From: Clostridia bacterium
GTDB lineage: Bacteria; Bacillota; Clostridia; Christensenellales; Borkfalkiaceae
Length of the DNA stretch: 64,000 nucleotides
Reading direction: 5' to 3'
Assembly: GCA_017465145.1 (NCBI GenBank)
Contig: JAFTWU010000004.1
Span: forward strand, 1 to 64,000
The position numbers and the translations under genes are program-made. Positions 7,849-15,052 of the stretch are shown here, piece by piece (position 1 is the stretch's first letter; every line of letters begins with the position of its first letter). Below the pieces are notes generated by a model. That model was not told the origin of the DNA. It was given only the letters and a program-made list of their open reading frames with translations, and made no database searches.

Positions 7849-8940
7849 ATGAAAGTTATCACACTAGGTAACCCTTACGTTATAATAGGGGATAAACTGA
7901 ATAGTTCAACTCACCCCAACTTTATGTGGCCCACCGTTTGCAAATTGCAAAACGGTGATATTGCCGTGGTGTGTTCTGGCTATCGCAAAAGGCACGTATG
8001 TCCATATGGGACTAGCGTTATATCCATTAGTAAAGACGGTGGCGAAACCTTTTCTAATCCTTTACCCGTTATAGATACTCCGTTAGATGAACGCGATAGC
8101 GGTATATTGCCGTTTGGTAGAACGGGGGTTATGGTAACTACATTTAACAATAGTGTTAATTCACAGCGCAAAAATGCCGATGAAATTGACAACACCTATC
8201 TTGACGGTATTTCAAAAGAAACTGAAGAAAATGCGCTTGGCAGTTTATACCGCATAAGTTATGACGGCGGAAAGACCTTTGGTAAAATTCTTAAAAGTCC
8301 CGTAGCTTGCCCACACGGACCGTTACAACTAAAAAACGGCAATATTTTATGGCTTGGCACGCTTTTTGACGTAGAAAAAGCTACGGCGGGCTTTAACGTT
8401 GAAAGTTGGTTGATTACGTTAAAAGATAACGGTGAACTTAACGAAGAGTTTGAATTTCTGGGTAGGATTAAAGACGTGCCCGTGGGCGATATTAAATGCT
8501 ATTTTTGTGAACCGCACGCGATATGCCTTGACGACGGCACTATATTAGCACATATTAGAGTAGAACGCGGAACTCCCCCCATTGCAACTATTTTTCAAAC
8601 GGTATCAAAAGACGGTGGAAAAACGTGGGATACCCCAAGGCAAATTTTAGAAAAAAATTCTGGTTGTCCACCACACTTAATAAAGGGTAATGACGGAACT
8701 ATTATATGTACCTACGCCCGCCGAATAGATAATTTTAGCATACGCGCTATAGTTAGCAAAGATAATGGCAACACTTGGAGTAGGGAATTAGAAATTTGCC
8801 CCGCTGGTTACGATTGGGATATGGGCTATCCAGCAACCGTTCACCTTTACGACAACGTTTATTTAACCGTGTATTACGCTGAACAAAAAAGGGGAGAGCC
8901 CCGCCGTATAATAGGGCAAAAGTGGAAATTGATATTGTAA
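7849..8940 (+). CDS. Sialidase-like beta-propeller protein with four Asp-boxes
   Basis: This protein has 363 residues. Four Asp-box motifs (SxDxGxTW type) are visible: SKDGGETF at 61-68, SYDGGKTF at 137-144, SKDGGKTW at 253-260 and SKDNGNTW at 303-310. This repeat pattern marks six-bladed sialidase (neuraminidase) propellers and related BNR proteins. There is no signal peptide or membrane segment, so it should act in the cytosol. That is unusual for an enzyme that trims host glycans and suggests work on imported oligosaccharides or a different sugar reaction. The arginine triad of true sialidases cannot be assigned by eye. It starts 5 bases after the preceding stop and lacks a Shine-Dalgarno sequence, so it is likely translationally coupled. 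Confidence 0.75.
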   Translation: MKVITLGNPYVIIGDKLNSSTHPNFMWPTVCKLQNGDIAVVCSGYRKRHVCPYGTSVISISKDGGETFSNPLPVIDTPLDERDSGILPFGRTGVMVTTFNNSVNSQRKNADEIDNTYLDGISKETEENALGSLYRISYDGGKTFGKILKSPVACPHGPLQLKNGNILWLGTLFDVEKATAGFNVESWLITLKDNGELNEEFEFLGRIKDVPVGDIKCYFCEPHAICLDDGTILAHIRVERGTPPIATIFQTVSKDGGKTWDTPRQILEKNSGCPPHLIKGNDGTIICTYARRIDNFSIRAIVSKDNGNTWSRELEICPAGYDWDMGYPATVHLYDNVYLTVYYAEQKRGEPRRIIGQKWKLIL

Positions 8941-8953
8941 AACTTAAAACCAC

Positions 8954-8982
8954 TTGAAACAGAGAAATAATAGTGGTAAAAT
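8954..8982 (+). promoter_or_regulatory. Promoter of the flavin reductase gene
   Basis: TTGAAA (8954-8959), 17-base spacer, TGG-TAAAAT extended -10 (TAAAAT at 8977-8982). The gene starts at 9025 behind AAGGAG. Confidence 0.7.
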
Positions 8983-9024
8983 TATTAAAGAAAAACAAAC
9001 AAAATTCATTGTAAGGAGTATATT

Positions 9025-9957
9025 ATGAGCAGTTTTGAAAATTTACGCATCGTAGATAACTTTTATCAAACGTCGCTATTTTTCCCTATGCCTACGGTGA
9101 TTATAAGCACCCTTTGTGAAGACGGTTCTACCACGCTAGGACCTTATTCGCTAGTTCAACCTTATTACGTTGCGGGCAAAGATTATTACGCAATGTTGCT
9201 TTGTTGCCGTAACTCTTCTAATACCGCTCAAAATATATTAAGGACGGGTAAATGCGCCATTAACTTTATTGACGACAACCCCAAAACTTTTAAAGAAGCC
9301 GTTAAACTTTCTTGGCCGGGCGACAAACCAAGCGATAAAATGCCTAAGTGTAACTTCCGCCTAGAAGACGGTTTAGCGCAAGCAGAAACGGGCGAACAAC
9401 GTCCTAAAGTGCTTACCGATGCTATTCAAGTTATCGAATGTACGTGGATGCGCGACCTTGATAACGCCACCAACGATAAAGCGGGCGAACTTAACGGTTA
9501 CGAACCCCCTTATCACGACTTTAACGGCATAACTAGTAAGTTTGGCGCACACTTTATATTAAGAGTTGATAAAATATTAATGAAGAAAAAATATAGCGAC
9601 GCTATTATTAACGGCGTTACCGCTAAAGATTTCCCACCATTGCCCGTTGACTACGGCTATCGCGATAGCAAAAACTTCTGGTTTCACAAAAAAACTAAAA
9701 TGCGCGCGGAATTGTTGCAAGTAAGAAAAGCGTCTTTGGAATCGGTGCGCTACGCTGCGGATAGGGTAGACGATAAAGTTAAGTTTACCGATGAAGCGTT
9801 AATGACGGTGCTTGGTGTGCCACGCGTATTCTTGCCACTAGTTCTTAAAGGTTGCGTAAGTTGGGCAAAAGAAAACGGTGTAACCCTTGTTACAGAAGAG
9901 CATATGAAGATAATAAGCGACAAACGCGCCCAAGAAAAAAATAAAAAGAAAAAATAA
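9025..9957 (+). CDS. Flavin reductase-like protein with a PCP_red-like C-terminal segment
   Basis: This protein has 310 residues. Residues ~10-200 fit the flavoredoxin/flavin reductase split-barrel family (FPMPTVIISTLCEDGSTTLG near 21-40, then YSLVQPYYVAG, CCRNSSNTAQNILRTGKCAI and FILRVDKILM), which binds FMN and passes electrons. The last ~55 residues (FTDEALMTVLGVPRVFLPLV, then KGCVSWAKENGVTLVTEEHM) resemble the small domain at the end of the light-independent protochlorophyllide reductase subunit (PCP_red family), a helical segment also found in other redox proteins. The combination suggests a redox enzyme using FMN, partner unknown. It is a single-gene unit with its own promoter and a strong terminator. 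The flavin domain call is firm, the C-terminal call tentative. Confidence 0.78.
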   Translation: MSSFENLRIVDNFYQTSLFFPMPTVIISTLCEDGSTTLGPYSLVQPYYVAGKDYYAMLLCCRNSSNTAQNILRTGKCAINFIDDNPKTFKEAVKLSWPGDKPSDKMPKCNFRLEDGLAQAETGEQRPKVLTDAIQVIECTWMRDLDNATNDKAGELNGYEPPYHDFNGITSKFGAHFILRVDKILMKKKYSDAIINGVTAKDFPPLPVDYGYRDSKNFWFHKKTKMRAELLQVRKASLESVRYAADRVDDKVKFTDEALMTVLGVPRVFLPLVLKGCVSWAKENGVTLVTEEHMKIISDKRAQEKNKKKK

Positions 9958-9973
9958 TCGTATGATAGATATT

Positions 9974-10007
9974 AAAATACCGACGGATAATCCGTCGGTA
10001 TTTTTTT
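9974..10007 (+). terminator. Intrinsic terminator after the flavin reductase gene
   Basis: A perfect 14-bp stem (9974-9987 with 9991-10004) and a 3-base loop end in a T-run. The stem is A-rich upstream and T-rich downstream, so it could also stop the minus-strand gene that ends at 10009. Confidence 0.88.
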
Positions 10008-10008
10008 G

Positions 10009-10170
10009 TTAAAGATTTTCCTTAACTAATAGATTAAATTCTTGTCCGTTTAGGAAAGTTATAGTCAGTCCGTTTGGGGCACTATTAAAGGTAGCAATAA
10101 ATTCATCTTTAATTAAAGCCGTCAAGCAATCAACCATTTCCGCTACTGTTAACTTTGGTGTATTTTCCAT
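10009..10170 (-). CDS. Small protein of 53 residues, unknown function
   Basis: A complete short gene reads on the minus strand from ATG at 10170 to TAA at 10009, beginning MENTPKLTVAEMVDCLTALI and ending NLLVKENL. AAAGGAG lies just upstream with good spacing. The peptide is acidic to neutral with a predicted helix followed by a beta-hairpin-like half (GLTITFLNGQEFNLLV), and has no signal or membrane segment. It is divergent from the double-HTH gene at 10306, and the shared upstream region contains an imperfect ATACGCGCATAT palindrome and a hairpin. This arrangement suggests control by that repressor. I do not recognise the family. Confidence 0.6.
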   Translation of the reverse strand: MENTPKLTVAEMVDCLTALIKDEFIATFNSAPNGLTITFLNGQEFNLLVKENL

Positions 10171-10200
10171 TATAGTTCTCCTTTGGTTTATTGTAAAAAA

Positions 10201-10212
10201 ATACGCGCATAT
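10201..10212. promoter_or_regulatory. Imperfect copy of the ATATGCGCATAT palindrome
   Basis: ATACGCGCATAT differs by one base from the palindrome seen at 13557 and 27546. It lies between the divergent 53-codon gene and the double-HTH gene. Confidence 0.35.
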
Positions 10213-10242
10213 TATTTACAAGATAATTATATCATCATTCGC

Positions 10243-10266
10243 GCCACCATTCAACAAAATGGTGGC
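10243..10266. promoter_or_regulatory. Hairpin in the leader of the double-HTH gene
   Basis: A perfect 9-bp stem (GCCACCATT with AATGGTGGC, 6-base loop) lies 40 bases before the start at 10306. It lacks a T-run, so it is more likely an operator or leader structure than a terminator. Confidence 0.45.
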
Positions 10267-10305
10267 AAAACTGAGCATAATATTGTAAAGGAGTGTGTCG
10301 TATTT

Positions 10306-10746
10306 ATGGAAAATTTGTCGAATTTTGCTCAATGCCTATCTACGCTTATGAATGAACATAGTTTAAAAGCACCCGCTTTGGCTAAAATTTTGCATACGGA
10401 TAGAAGTAATATAACAAGATATTTGCGCGGGGAAAGGTTTCCGCTGTATCGTGGGTTTGTTGCGCTTATAGAATATTTTAATGTTTCTGCCGATTATATG
10501 CTAGGGCTTGACGACTATGCTATCGATAAGCAATTTTTACCCGTTCAACCTTTTGGCGAAAGGCTAAAGAAGGTAATGGCGGAAACAAACACGACGCAAT
10601 ACGCTATAGAAAAAAATACCGATATATCTAGTTCTAGCATATACAATTGGTTGTATGCGGGGCGTGTTCCTACCGTAGAAAGCCTTATTAAACTTTCTAA
10701 ATATATGGAAGTTTCCGTTGACTATTTATTAGGTAGAGTAATTTAA
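10306..10746 (+). CDS. Repressor-like protein with two XRE helix-turn-helix domains
   Basis: This protein has 146 residues from the ATG at 10306, behind AAAGGAG at 10287-10293. An earlier TTG at 10183 keeps the frame open but falls inside the divergent regulatory region, so I reject it. Two Cro/C1-type domains are arranged in tandem: residues ~5-65 (LMNEHSLKAPALAKIL, then DRSNITRYLRGERFP, ending VSADYMLGL) and ~83-144 (MAETNTTQYAIEKNTD, then SSSSIYNWLYAGRVP, ending VSVDYLLG). Each has the family's five-helix pattern. Two DNA-binding units in one chain suggest recognition of paired half-sites as a pseudo-dimer. The nearby 53-codon divergent gene is the likely target, and autoregulation is likely. 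Confidence 0.82.
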   Translation: MENLSNFAQCLSTLMNEHSLKAPALAKILHTDRSNITRYLRGERFPLYRGFVALIEYFNVSADYMLGLDDYAIDKQFLPVQPFGERLKKVMAETNTTQYAIEKNTDISSSSIYNWLYAGRVPTVESLIKLSKYMEVSVDYLLGRVI

Positions 10747-10775
10747 AACTAAAAGCAGGGTATAAACGCCCTATG

Positions 10776-10806
10776 ACGAAGTAAGTTTAACTACTTCGTT
10801 TTTTTA
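10776..10806 (+). terminator. Intrinsic terminator of the double-HTH gene
   Basis: An 8-bp stem (10776-10783 with 10792-10799) runs into a T-tract. Confidence 0.75.
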
Positions 10807-10845
10807 TATTGTAAAATTTTAAGCAATAATAAAAGTATAAAAATA

Positions 10846-10871
10846 AAAGCACCTATAATAATGGGTGCTTT
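10846..10871 (-). terminator. Terminator of the small XRE gene (minus strand)
   Basis: An 8-bp stem (10846-10853 with 10864-10871), followed on the minus strand by TTTTATTTTT, 6 bases after the stop codon at 10877. Confidence 0.75.
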
Positions 10872-10876
10872 AAATA

Positions 10877-11083
10877 CTAAAGATATTTTTTTCTGTCAAA
10901 AAGTTCATCTAAACTTATGTCGTAAAAGTCGGCAATTTTAATTATCGTTTCATAATCTGGTCTAACTTTTCCTGTTTCATAGCGGGTATAATTTACGCGG
11001 GAAATTCCAAGTTTATCAGAAAATTCTTGCTGAGTATATCCATACGTTTTTCGTAATTCTTTTAATTTTTTCTGTAAATCCAT
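10877..11083 (-). CDS. Small XRE-family repressor
   Basis: This 68-residue protein is almost entirely one Cro/C1 helix-turn-helix domain: LKELRKTYGYTQQEFSDKLG, then SRVNYTRYETGKVRPD and a helical end FYDISLDELFDRKKYL. Proteins of this size act as dimeric repressors. It is divergent from the membrane protein at 11175, and the 91-base space between the two carries two 16-17 bp palindromes with GTAC-N7-GTAC geometry. One of these lies inside the -35/-10 spacer of the opposite gene. The most economical model is that this protein binds both sites, shuts the opposite promoter and controls itself. GGAGTG precedes its ATG. The HTH call is firm; the target assignment is inference. Confidence 0.88.
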   Translation of the reverse strand: MDLQKKLKELRKTYGYTQQEFSDKLGISRVNYTRYETGKVRPDYETIIKIADFYDISLDELFDRKKYL

Positions 11084-11102
11084 AAAAATATCACTCCATC
11101 AA

Positions 11103-11131
11103 TTGACATTGTACAAAATATGTACTATAAT
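11103..11131 (+). promoter_or_regulatory. Consensus promoter of the 149-residue membrane protein
   Basis: TTGACA (11103-11108), 17-base spacer, TATAAT (11126-11131): a perfect consensus, typical of a promoter that needs repression. Confidence 0.88.
11110..11125. promoter_or_regulatory. Operator 1 of the small XRE repressor (proposed)
   Basis: TGTACAAAATATGTAC is an inverted repeat of GTAC half-sites 11 bases apart, lying wholly in the spacer between -35 and -10. A bound protein would block RNA polymerase. Confidence 0.6.
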
Positions 11132-11140
11132 ATGTAAAAA

Positions 11141-11157
11141 TGTACATATTATGTACA
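11141..11157. promoter_or_regulatory. Operator 2 of the small XRE repressor (proposed)
   Basis: TGTACATATTATGTACA is a 17-bp near-perfect palindrome with the same 11-base half-site distance, 31 bases downstream of operator 1 (about three helical turns). Confidence 0.6.
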
Positions 11158-11174
11158 AAAAAAGGAGTAAAAGT

Positions 11175-11624
11175 ATGAAAAAAACAAATTGTTGTATGCC
11201 CGATTACAAACTTATTAAAAGTAGTTGTAAATGGGAAAAGGTAGTTGCTCATTTGCCCACAATTACTTTAGCGATTACGCTTATCTTTGCGTTTGTATGG
11301 GGTATTGTAGACACTTTTATCTTTAAAAGTGGTAGTGGAAGATATGCTGAATATGGCACGTTTGAAGTAAAAAACAAATTTCTTAATTGGTTTTTGTGGC
11401 AGTTAATCTTCGTGGCTGGGGGCACGTCAATGTATTTCTTCTTAAAAATTATTTTATCGCCACTAGTTCTACATATTGAATATTTGAAAGTAATTGCTAA
11501 TATTCCAGAAGAGTGTTTTCCTGCTGACCCTGTAAAAGAAAGCGAAACTGCCGTTTCCGTTGAGGACGGTTGCGAAGTTGCTAAAGAAGAAGTGATACAG
11601 GAATCGCCAAATTTAATTGAATAA
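11175..11624 (+). CDS. Small two-helix membrane protein under repressor control, function unknown
   Basis: This protein has 149 residues from the ATG at 11175, behind AAAGGAG at 11161-11167. An in-frame start at 11103 would fall inside the promoter and is rejected. Two membrane helices are likely at ~28-48 (TITLAITLIFAFVWGIV) and ~72-98 (WFLWQLIFVAGGTSMYFFL). An acidic tail of about 40 residues follows (CEVAKEEVIQESPNLIE at the end). The N-terminus has a Cys-Cys pair (NCCMPDY). I do not recognise the family. Its tightly built promoter with two palindromes and the divergent XRE gene form a classic switch cassette, such as those in prophage remnants or stress modules. Confidence 0.72.
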   Translation: MKKTNCCMPDYKLIKSSCKWEKVVAHLPTITLAITLIFAFVWGIVDTFIFKSGSGRYAEYGTFEVKNKFLNWFLWQLIFVAGGTSMYFFLKIILSPLVLHIEYLKVIANIPEECFPADPVKESETAVSVEDGCEVAKEEVIQESPNLIE

Positions 11625-11671
11625 ATTTAAGGAAAATTGAAAATGAATTTTTCGTTATAGGATTGTTACGT

Positions 11672-11701
11672 AAAAGCAGGGTATAAACGCCCTGCTTTTT
11701 T
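11672..11701 (+). terminator. Intrinsic terminator
   Basis: A 10-bp stem (11672-11681 with 11690-11699) with loop TATAAACG ends in Ts. The left arm and loop repeat a block also found at 10752-10773. Confidence 0.85.
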
Positions 11702-11759
11702 ACGTGTTTTAAGTAATCTTCACGCGGTAACGTGCGCTCTTTTCCCACAATATATAACC

Positions 11760-11788
11760 TTGCTTTTTTTGACAAAAAGTGATATAAT
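11760..11788 (+). promoter_or_regulatory. Promoter of the AGCS symporter gene
   Basis: TTGCTT (11760-11765), 17-base spacer, TATAAT (11783-11788). An in-frame ATG at 11789 touches the -10, so it would not be in the message. This fixes the start at 11819. Confidence 0.7.
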
Positions 11789-11818
11789 ATGAAAAGATGT
11801 TTAATTAGGGGATATGAA

Positions 11819-13270
11819 ATGGCAGAGATTATTAGCAAAATATCAGGGTCGCTATATACTTACGTGTTGGTGGCGTTATTAGTTATCGGTGGCATTTACT
11901 TTACCATTAGAACTAAAGGCGCGCAATTCACCTTGTTTGGCGACCAAATTAAAAGTGTTACCGAAAAACCAAAGGGAAACAAAAAGGGAGTATCGTCTTT
12001 CCAAGCACTTATGGTATCTACCGCGTCAAGAGTTGGCACGGGCAATATTATGGGTGTTGCCGCTGCAATTTGCCTTGGCGGTTTCGGTTCTGTGTTTTGG
12101 ATGTGGATTATTGCACTTATCGGTTCAGCGTCAGCCTTCGTTGAAAGTACGCTTGCGCAAATATATAAGCGTAAGGGCTTAAACGGTTGTTACGGCGGTC
12201 CTGCTTATTATATTGAAACGGCTTTGAAGTGCCGTCCACTTGCAATAGTCTTTTCAATTTTGCTTATTTTAACCTACGGCGTTGGCTTTAATATGCTTGC
12301 ATCTTTTAACTTGCAAGCAACGTTTGCAAATTTCAGTTTTTACGTTCCTAACCAAACGTCTTGGATAATAGGTGCAGTCGTTGCCGCGCTAGTTGCGTTA
12401 TGTTTATTCGGTGGCGGTAAATGGATTATTAAAACCACAAGTTTTTTAGTTCCCATTATGGGCGTTTTATACATTTTGGTTGCTATCGTGGTCGTTTGTA
12501 TGAACGTTACCGCGTTGCCATCAATTTTCGTTCAAATTTTTACAGAAGCGTTTGACTTTCAATCAATATTTGGTGGCTTTACGGGTTCGTGCATTATGCT
12601 TGGCGTAAAGCGTGGGCTATTTAGTAACGAAGCGGGTGTAGGCTCTGCGCCCAACGCGTCTGCATCGGCAGAAGTTGCTCACCCCGCAAAACAAGGCTTA
12701 GTTCAAGTTTTATCGGTATTTATCGATACCATTTTAGTTTGTAGCGCAACGGCGTTTATGTGTATGAGTTCTGGGTTAGATGCATCGGCTTATACTTCTG
12801 GCGACCAATATATTCTTGCCGCAATGCAACAAACTCTTGGCGGTTTCGGGCCTATCTTTTTGTCTGTTGCGGTAGTGCTTTTTGCGTTTACAACCCTTAT
12901 CGGCAACCTATATTACGTCGACAAGGCGCTTATCCACATTTGCAAAAAAGAGCCGAATAAATGGATTAAATATATTTACTATATTATCGCGTCTTTATTA
13001 ATTTTGCTAGGCTCTGGGTTAAAAGCGGGCGTGCTTTGGGATATTGCCGATATCTTTATGGGACTTATGACCGTTATAAACGTGCCCGTAATTATAATAC
13101 TTGGCAAATACGCTTTCCGTGCCCTTAAAGACTATAGAAAACAGCGTAAACAAGGGGTAGAACCCACTTTCTTAGTGAAAAATATCGAATTGCCACATCA
13201 AGTTGATTATTGGCAAGAAGAAACGAATTCTAGTGAGATTGCTAAACTTAATCAAAGCGAAAAAGCATAA
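11819..13270 (+). CDS. Sodium:alanine symporter (AGCS family)
   Basis: This protein of 483 residues belongs to the amino acid carriers that import alanine or glycine with sodium across the cytoplasmic membrane. Diagnostic motifs are SSFQALMVSTASRVGTGNIM (near 58-77), GCYGGPAYYIE, GFNMLASFNLQATF and the signature RGLFSNEAGVGSAPNASASA (near 272-291). About ten to eleven membrane helices are visible and the C-terminal tail is charged. The upstream ATG at 11789 abuts the -10 element, whereas AGGGGAT lies 6 bases before the ATG at 11819, so the latter is used. It is a single-gene unit with promoter 11760 and terminator 13287. The exact amino acid cannot be told from sequence. Confidence 0.94.
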   Translation: MAEIISKISGSLYTYVLVALLVIGGIYFTIRTKGAQFTLFGDQIKSVTEKPKGNKKGVSSFQALMVSTASRVGTGNIMGVAAAICLGGFGSVFWMWIIALIGSASAFVESTLAQIYKRKGLNGCYGGPAYYIETALKCRPLAIVFSILLILTYGVGFNMLASFNLQATFANFSFYVPNQTSWIIGAVVAALVALCLFGGGKWIIKTTSFLVPIMGVLYILVAIVVVCMNVTALPSIFVQIFTEAFDFQSIFGGFTGSCIMLGVKRGLFSNEAGVGSAPNASASAEVAHPAKQGLVQVLSVFIDTILVCSATAFMCMSSGLDASAYTSGDQYILAAMQQTLGGFGPIFLSVAVVLFAFTTLIGNLYYVDKALIHICKKEPNKWIKYIYYIIASLLILLGSGLKAGVLWDIADIFMGLMTVINVPVIIILGKYAFRALKDYRKQRKQGVEPTFLVKNIELPHQVDYWQEETNSSEIAKLNQSEKA

Positions 13271-13286
13271 AGTTTAATTAAAAACG

Positions 13287-13317
13287 GGCGGTGGCTTAGA
13301 TAAGCCACCGCCTTTTT
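13287..13317 (+). terminator. Terminator of the symporter gene
   Basis: A 12-bp GC-rich stem (13287-13298 with 13301-13312) followed by TTTTT. Confidence 0.88.
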
Positions 13318-13351
13318 CATACTTGTAAAGAATAATTAAACAAACGTAAAG

Positions 13352-13549
13352 TTATTTATATTGCTCAACAAGTGCAAAATATTCCGCCCAGCGCTCTTTT
13401 CTTATAGGCATAACGGGGTGGCGGATATCGTTAAAAATTAGAACTAAAGCAGGGCAAATTCCGTTATGGTTTTCAGTAATATAAAAGTCTTTAAGTTTGC
13501 CCGCCGAAATTAATCGTTTAGCCGTTGCGTGATAGTTAAAATAAGCCAT
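13352..13549 (-). CDS. Small conserved protein, uncharacterised
   Basis: This protein has 65 residues when started at MAYFNYHATAKRLI (13549). An ATG six codons earlier (13567) overlaps the palindrome AATATGCGCATATT, so I prefer the inner one. No ribosome binding site is evident for either. The pattern NYHATAKRLISAGKL, then YITENHNGICPALVLIFND and PVMPIRKERWAEYFALVEQY is one I associate with a short conserved protein of Clostridia sometimes labelled thermostable hemolysin-like. I know of no evidence that such proteins are hemolysins. It has no signal or membrane segment. It is antisense to and between two transporter genes and has a TTGACA box at 13584-13589 (minus strand) upstream. Confidence 0.6.
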   Translation of the reverse strand: MAYFNYHATAKRLISAGKLKDFYITENHNGICPALVLIFNDIRHPVMPIRKERWAEYFALVEQYK

Positions 13550-13556
13550 TACCCAT

Positions 13557-13570
13557 AATATGCGCATATT
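13557..13570. promoter_or_regulatory. Perfect 14-bp palindrome AATATGCGCATATT
   Basis: It lies in the promoter region of the small minus-strand gene, downstream of a TTGACA box. The 12-bp core recurs at 27546-27557, and one-mismatch copies lie at 10201 and 34620. Likely a regulator site. Confidence 0.5.
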
Positions 13571-13711
13571 TTGTCGTTTTAGTTGTCAATATTACTGCTA
13601 AACACAAAAAAGGCTTAAAATATGGCTTTTGTAATTAATAATTATACTTGATAAAACTTTATTTCCGTGTTAAAATTTTAGTAGCGTATTTTAGGAGTAT
13701 TTTGTTTTTAT

Positions 13712-15031
13712 ATGAAGGCGATAAAGTCTGGTAAATTTTGGGTGTCCCTTGTTCTTTTTAGTTTAGTGGGGCAAATAGCGTGGGTTGTGGAAAACATGTA
13801 TTTTAACGTGTTTATCTATAATATGTTCGGCGCAACGGAAAAGCAAATTTCATTTATGGTTGGTGCGTCGTCTGTCGTTGCAACTTTAACTACAATATTT
13901 ATCGGCGCTCTTTCAGATAGGATAGGCAGGCGCAAAATATTCATTTCGCTCGGCTATATTTTATGGGGCGTTTCTATACTTGCCTTTGCGCTCGTTCGCC
14001 AAGATATAATTGCACCCATCGTCCCCGCAGGAACGACGGCGGCGGCAGTTTGTATCACAATTACCATTATTCTAGACTGTTTAATGACCTTTTTCGGCTC
14101 TACCGCAAACGACGCTTGCTTTAACGCGTGGCTTACCGATATTACCGAAGAAAATAGTCGTGGTAAGGTAGAAGGTATTAACGCAATGATGCCACTTATG
14201 GCAATCTTGGTTGTTTTCGGCGGTTTTATGGGGTTCGACCTAAAAGATTCTGTTAGTTGGACCACGATATTTATTATCATCGGTGCTGTCGTAGTCGTTA
14301 TAGGTATAGCAAGTTTCTTTCTTATAAAGGAAGTGCCTATTGCAAGCGATACTAATAAAAACTACCTAAAAAACATTATTTATAGTTTCCGTCCTTCAAC
14401 GGTTAAAAGCAACGTAATTTTATACGTCGGCATAATTGCTTTTGCAATATTTAACATTTCTATTCAAATATTTATGCCATATTTAATTCTATATTATGAA
14501 CAGGCGCTATCGCTTAAAAATTACGTGCTGATTATGGCACCTGCAATTATTATCGCAGGTATCGTAACGGCAGTTTACGGCAGGGTATACGATAAATTTG
14601 GTTTTACTATTGCAATACTTCCCGCAATGGGCAGTTTAATGCTTGGCTATATCCTTTTAATTTGCTTTACAAACACCGTAATGGTATTTATCGGCTCACT
14701 CTTTATGATGACGGGTTATCTTGCTGGTATGGCAGTTTTCGGCGCGATGATTCGTGATAGAACGCCTAAAGACAAGGCGGGCGCGTTACAAGGCTTAAGA
14801 ATAGTTGGGCAAGTGCTTATTCCCGGTATCGTTGGCCCCGCAATAGGTGCGGCGGTGCTTTCTGGCGCGGAAAGAATTATGGTAGACGGCACGGAAAAGT
14901 TTATACCTAATATTAACATATTTATAGCGGCGGCGGTTGCAGCAGTTGTTGCGCTTGGCGCAATTTGGCTACTCCACTTCATAATCAAAAAAGCAAAAAC
15001 AAAAGAACAAACTAACACAATAGAAGAATAA
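13712..15031 (+). CDS. Major facilitator superfamily transporter
   Basis: This protein of 439 residues has about twelve membrane helices. The cytoplasmic loop between helices 2 and 3 carries the family motif A as GALSDRIGRRKIF (near residues 67-80), and a weaker copy, AVYGRVYDKFGF, follows helix 8. The N-terminal sequence QIAWVVENMYFNVFIYN is a pattern I associate with sugar-type MFS carriers of anaerobes, but I cannot assign a substrate. The HAD phosphatase starts 21 bases downstream with a strong ribosome binding site, so the two are likely one operon. That would fit uptake of a sugar or sugar derivative and dephosphorylation of its phosphate, which is inference. No clear -35 is seen upstream. 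Confidence 0.85.
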   Translation: MKAIKSGKFWVSLVLFSLVGQIAWVVENMYFNVFIYNMFGATEKQISFMVGASSVVATLTTIFIGALSDRIGRRKIFISLGYILWGVSILAFALVRQDIIAPIVPAGTTAAAVCITITIILDCLMTFFGSTANDACFNAWLTDITEENSRGKVEGINAMMPLMAILVVFGGFMGFDLKDSVSWTTIFIIIGAVVVVIGIASFFLIKEVPIASDTNKNYLKNIIYSFRPSTVKSNVILYVGIIAFAIFNISIQIFMPYLILYYEQALSLKNYVLIMAPAIIIAGIVTAVYGRVYDKFGFTIAILPAMGSLMLGYILLICFTNTVMVFIGSLFMMTGYLAGMAVFGAMIRDRTPKDKAGALQGLRIVGQVLIPGIVGPAIGAAVLSGAERIMVDGTEKFIPNINIFIAAAVAAVVALGAIWLLHFIIKKAKTKEQTNTIEE

Positions 15032-15052
15032 TTATATACACAAGGAGAAAGT

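Noticed and set aside
11581-11838. Minus-strand frame of 85 codons between the small membrane protein and the symporter
   Set aside because: It overlaps both neighbouring genes, the promoter of the symporter and a terminator. No ribosome binding site.
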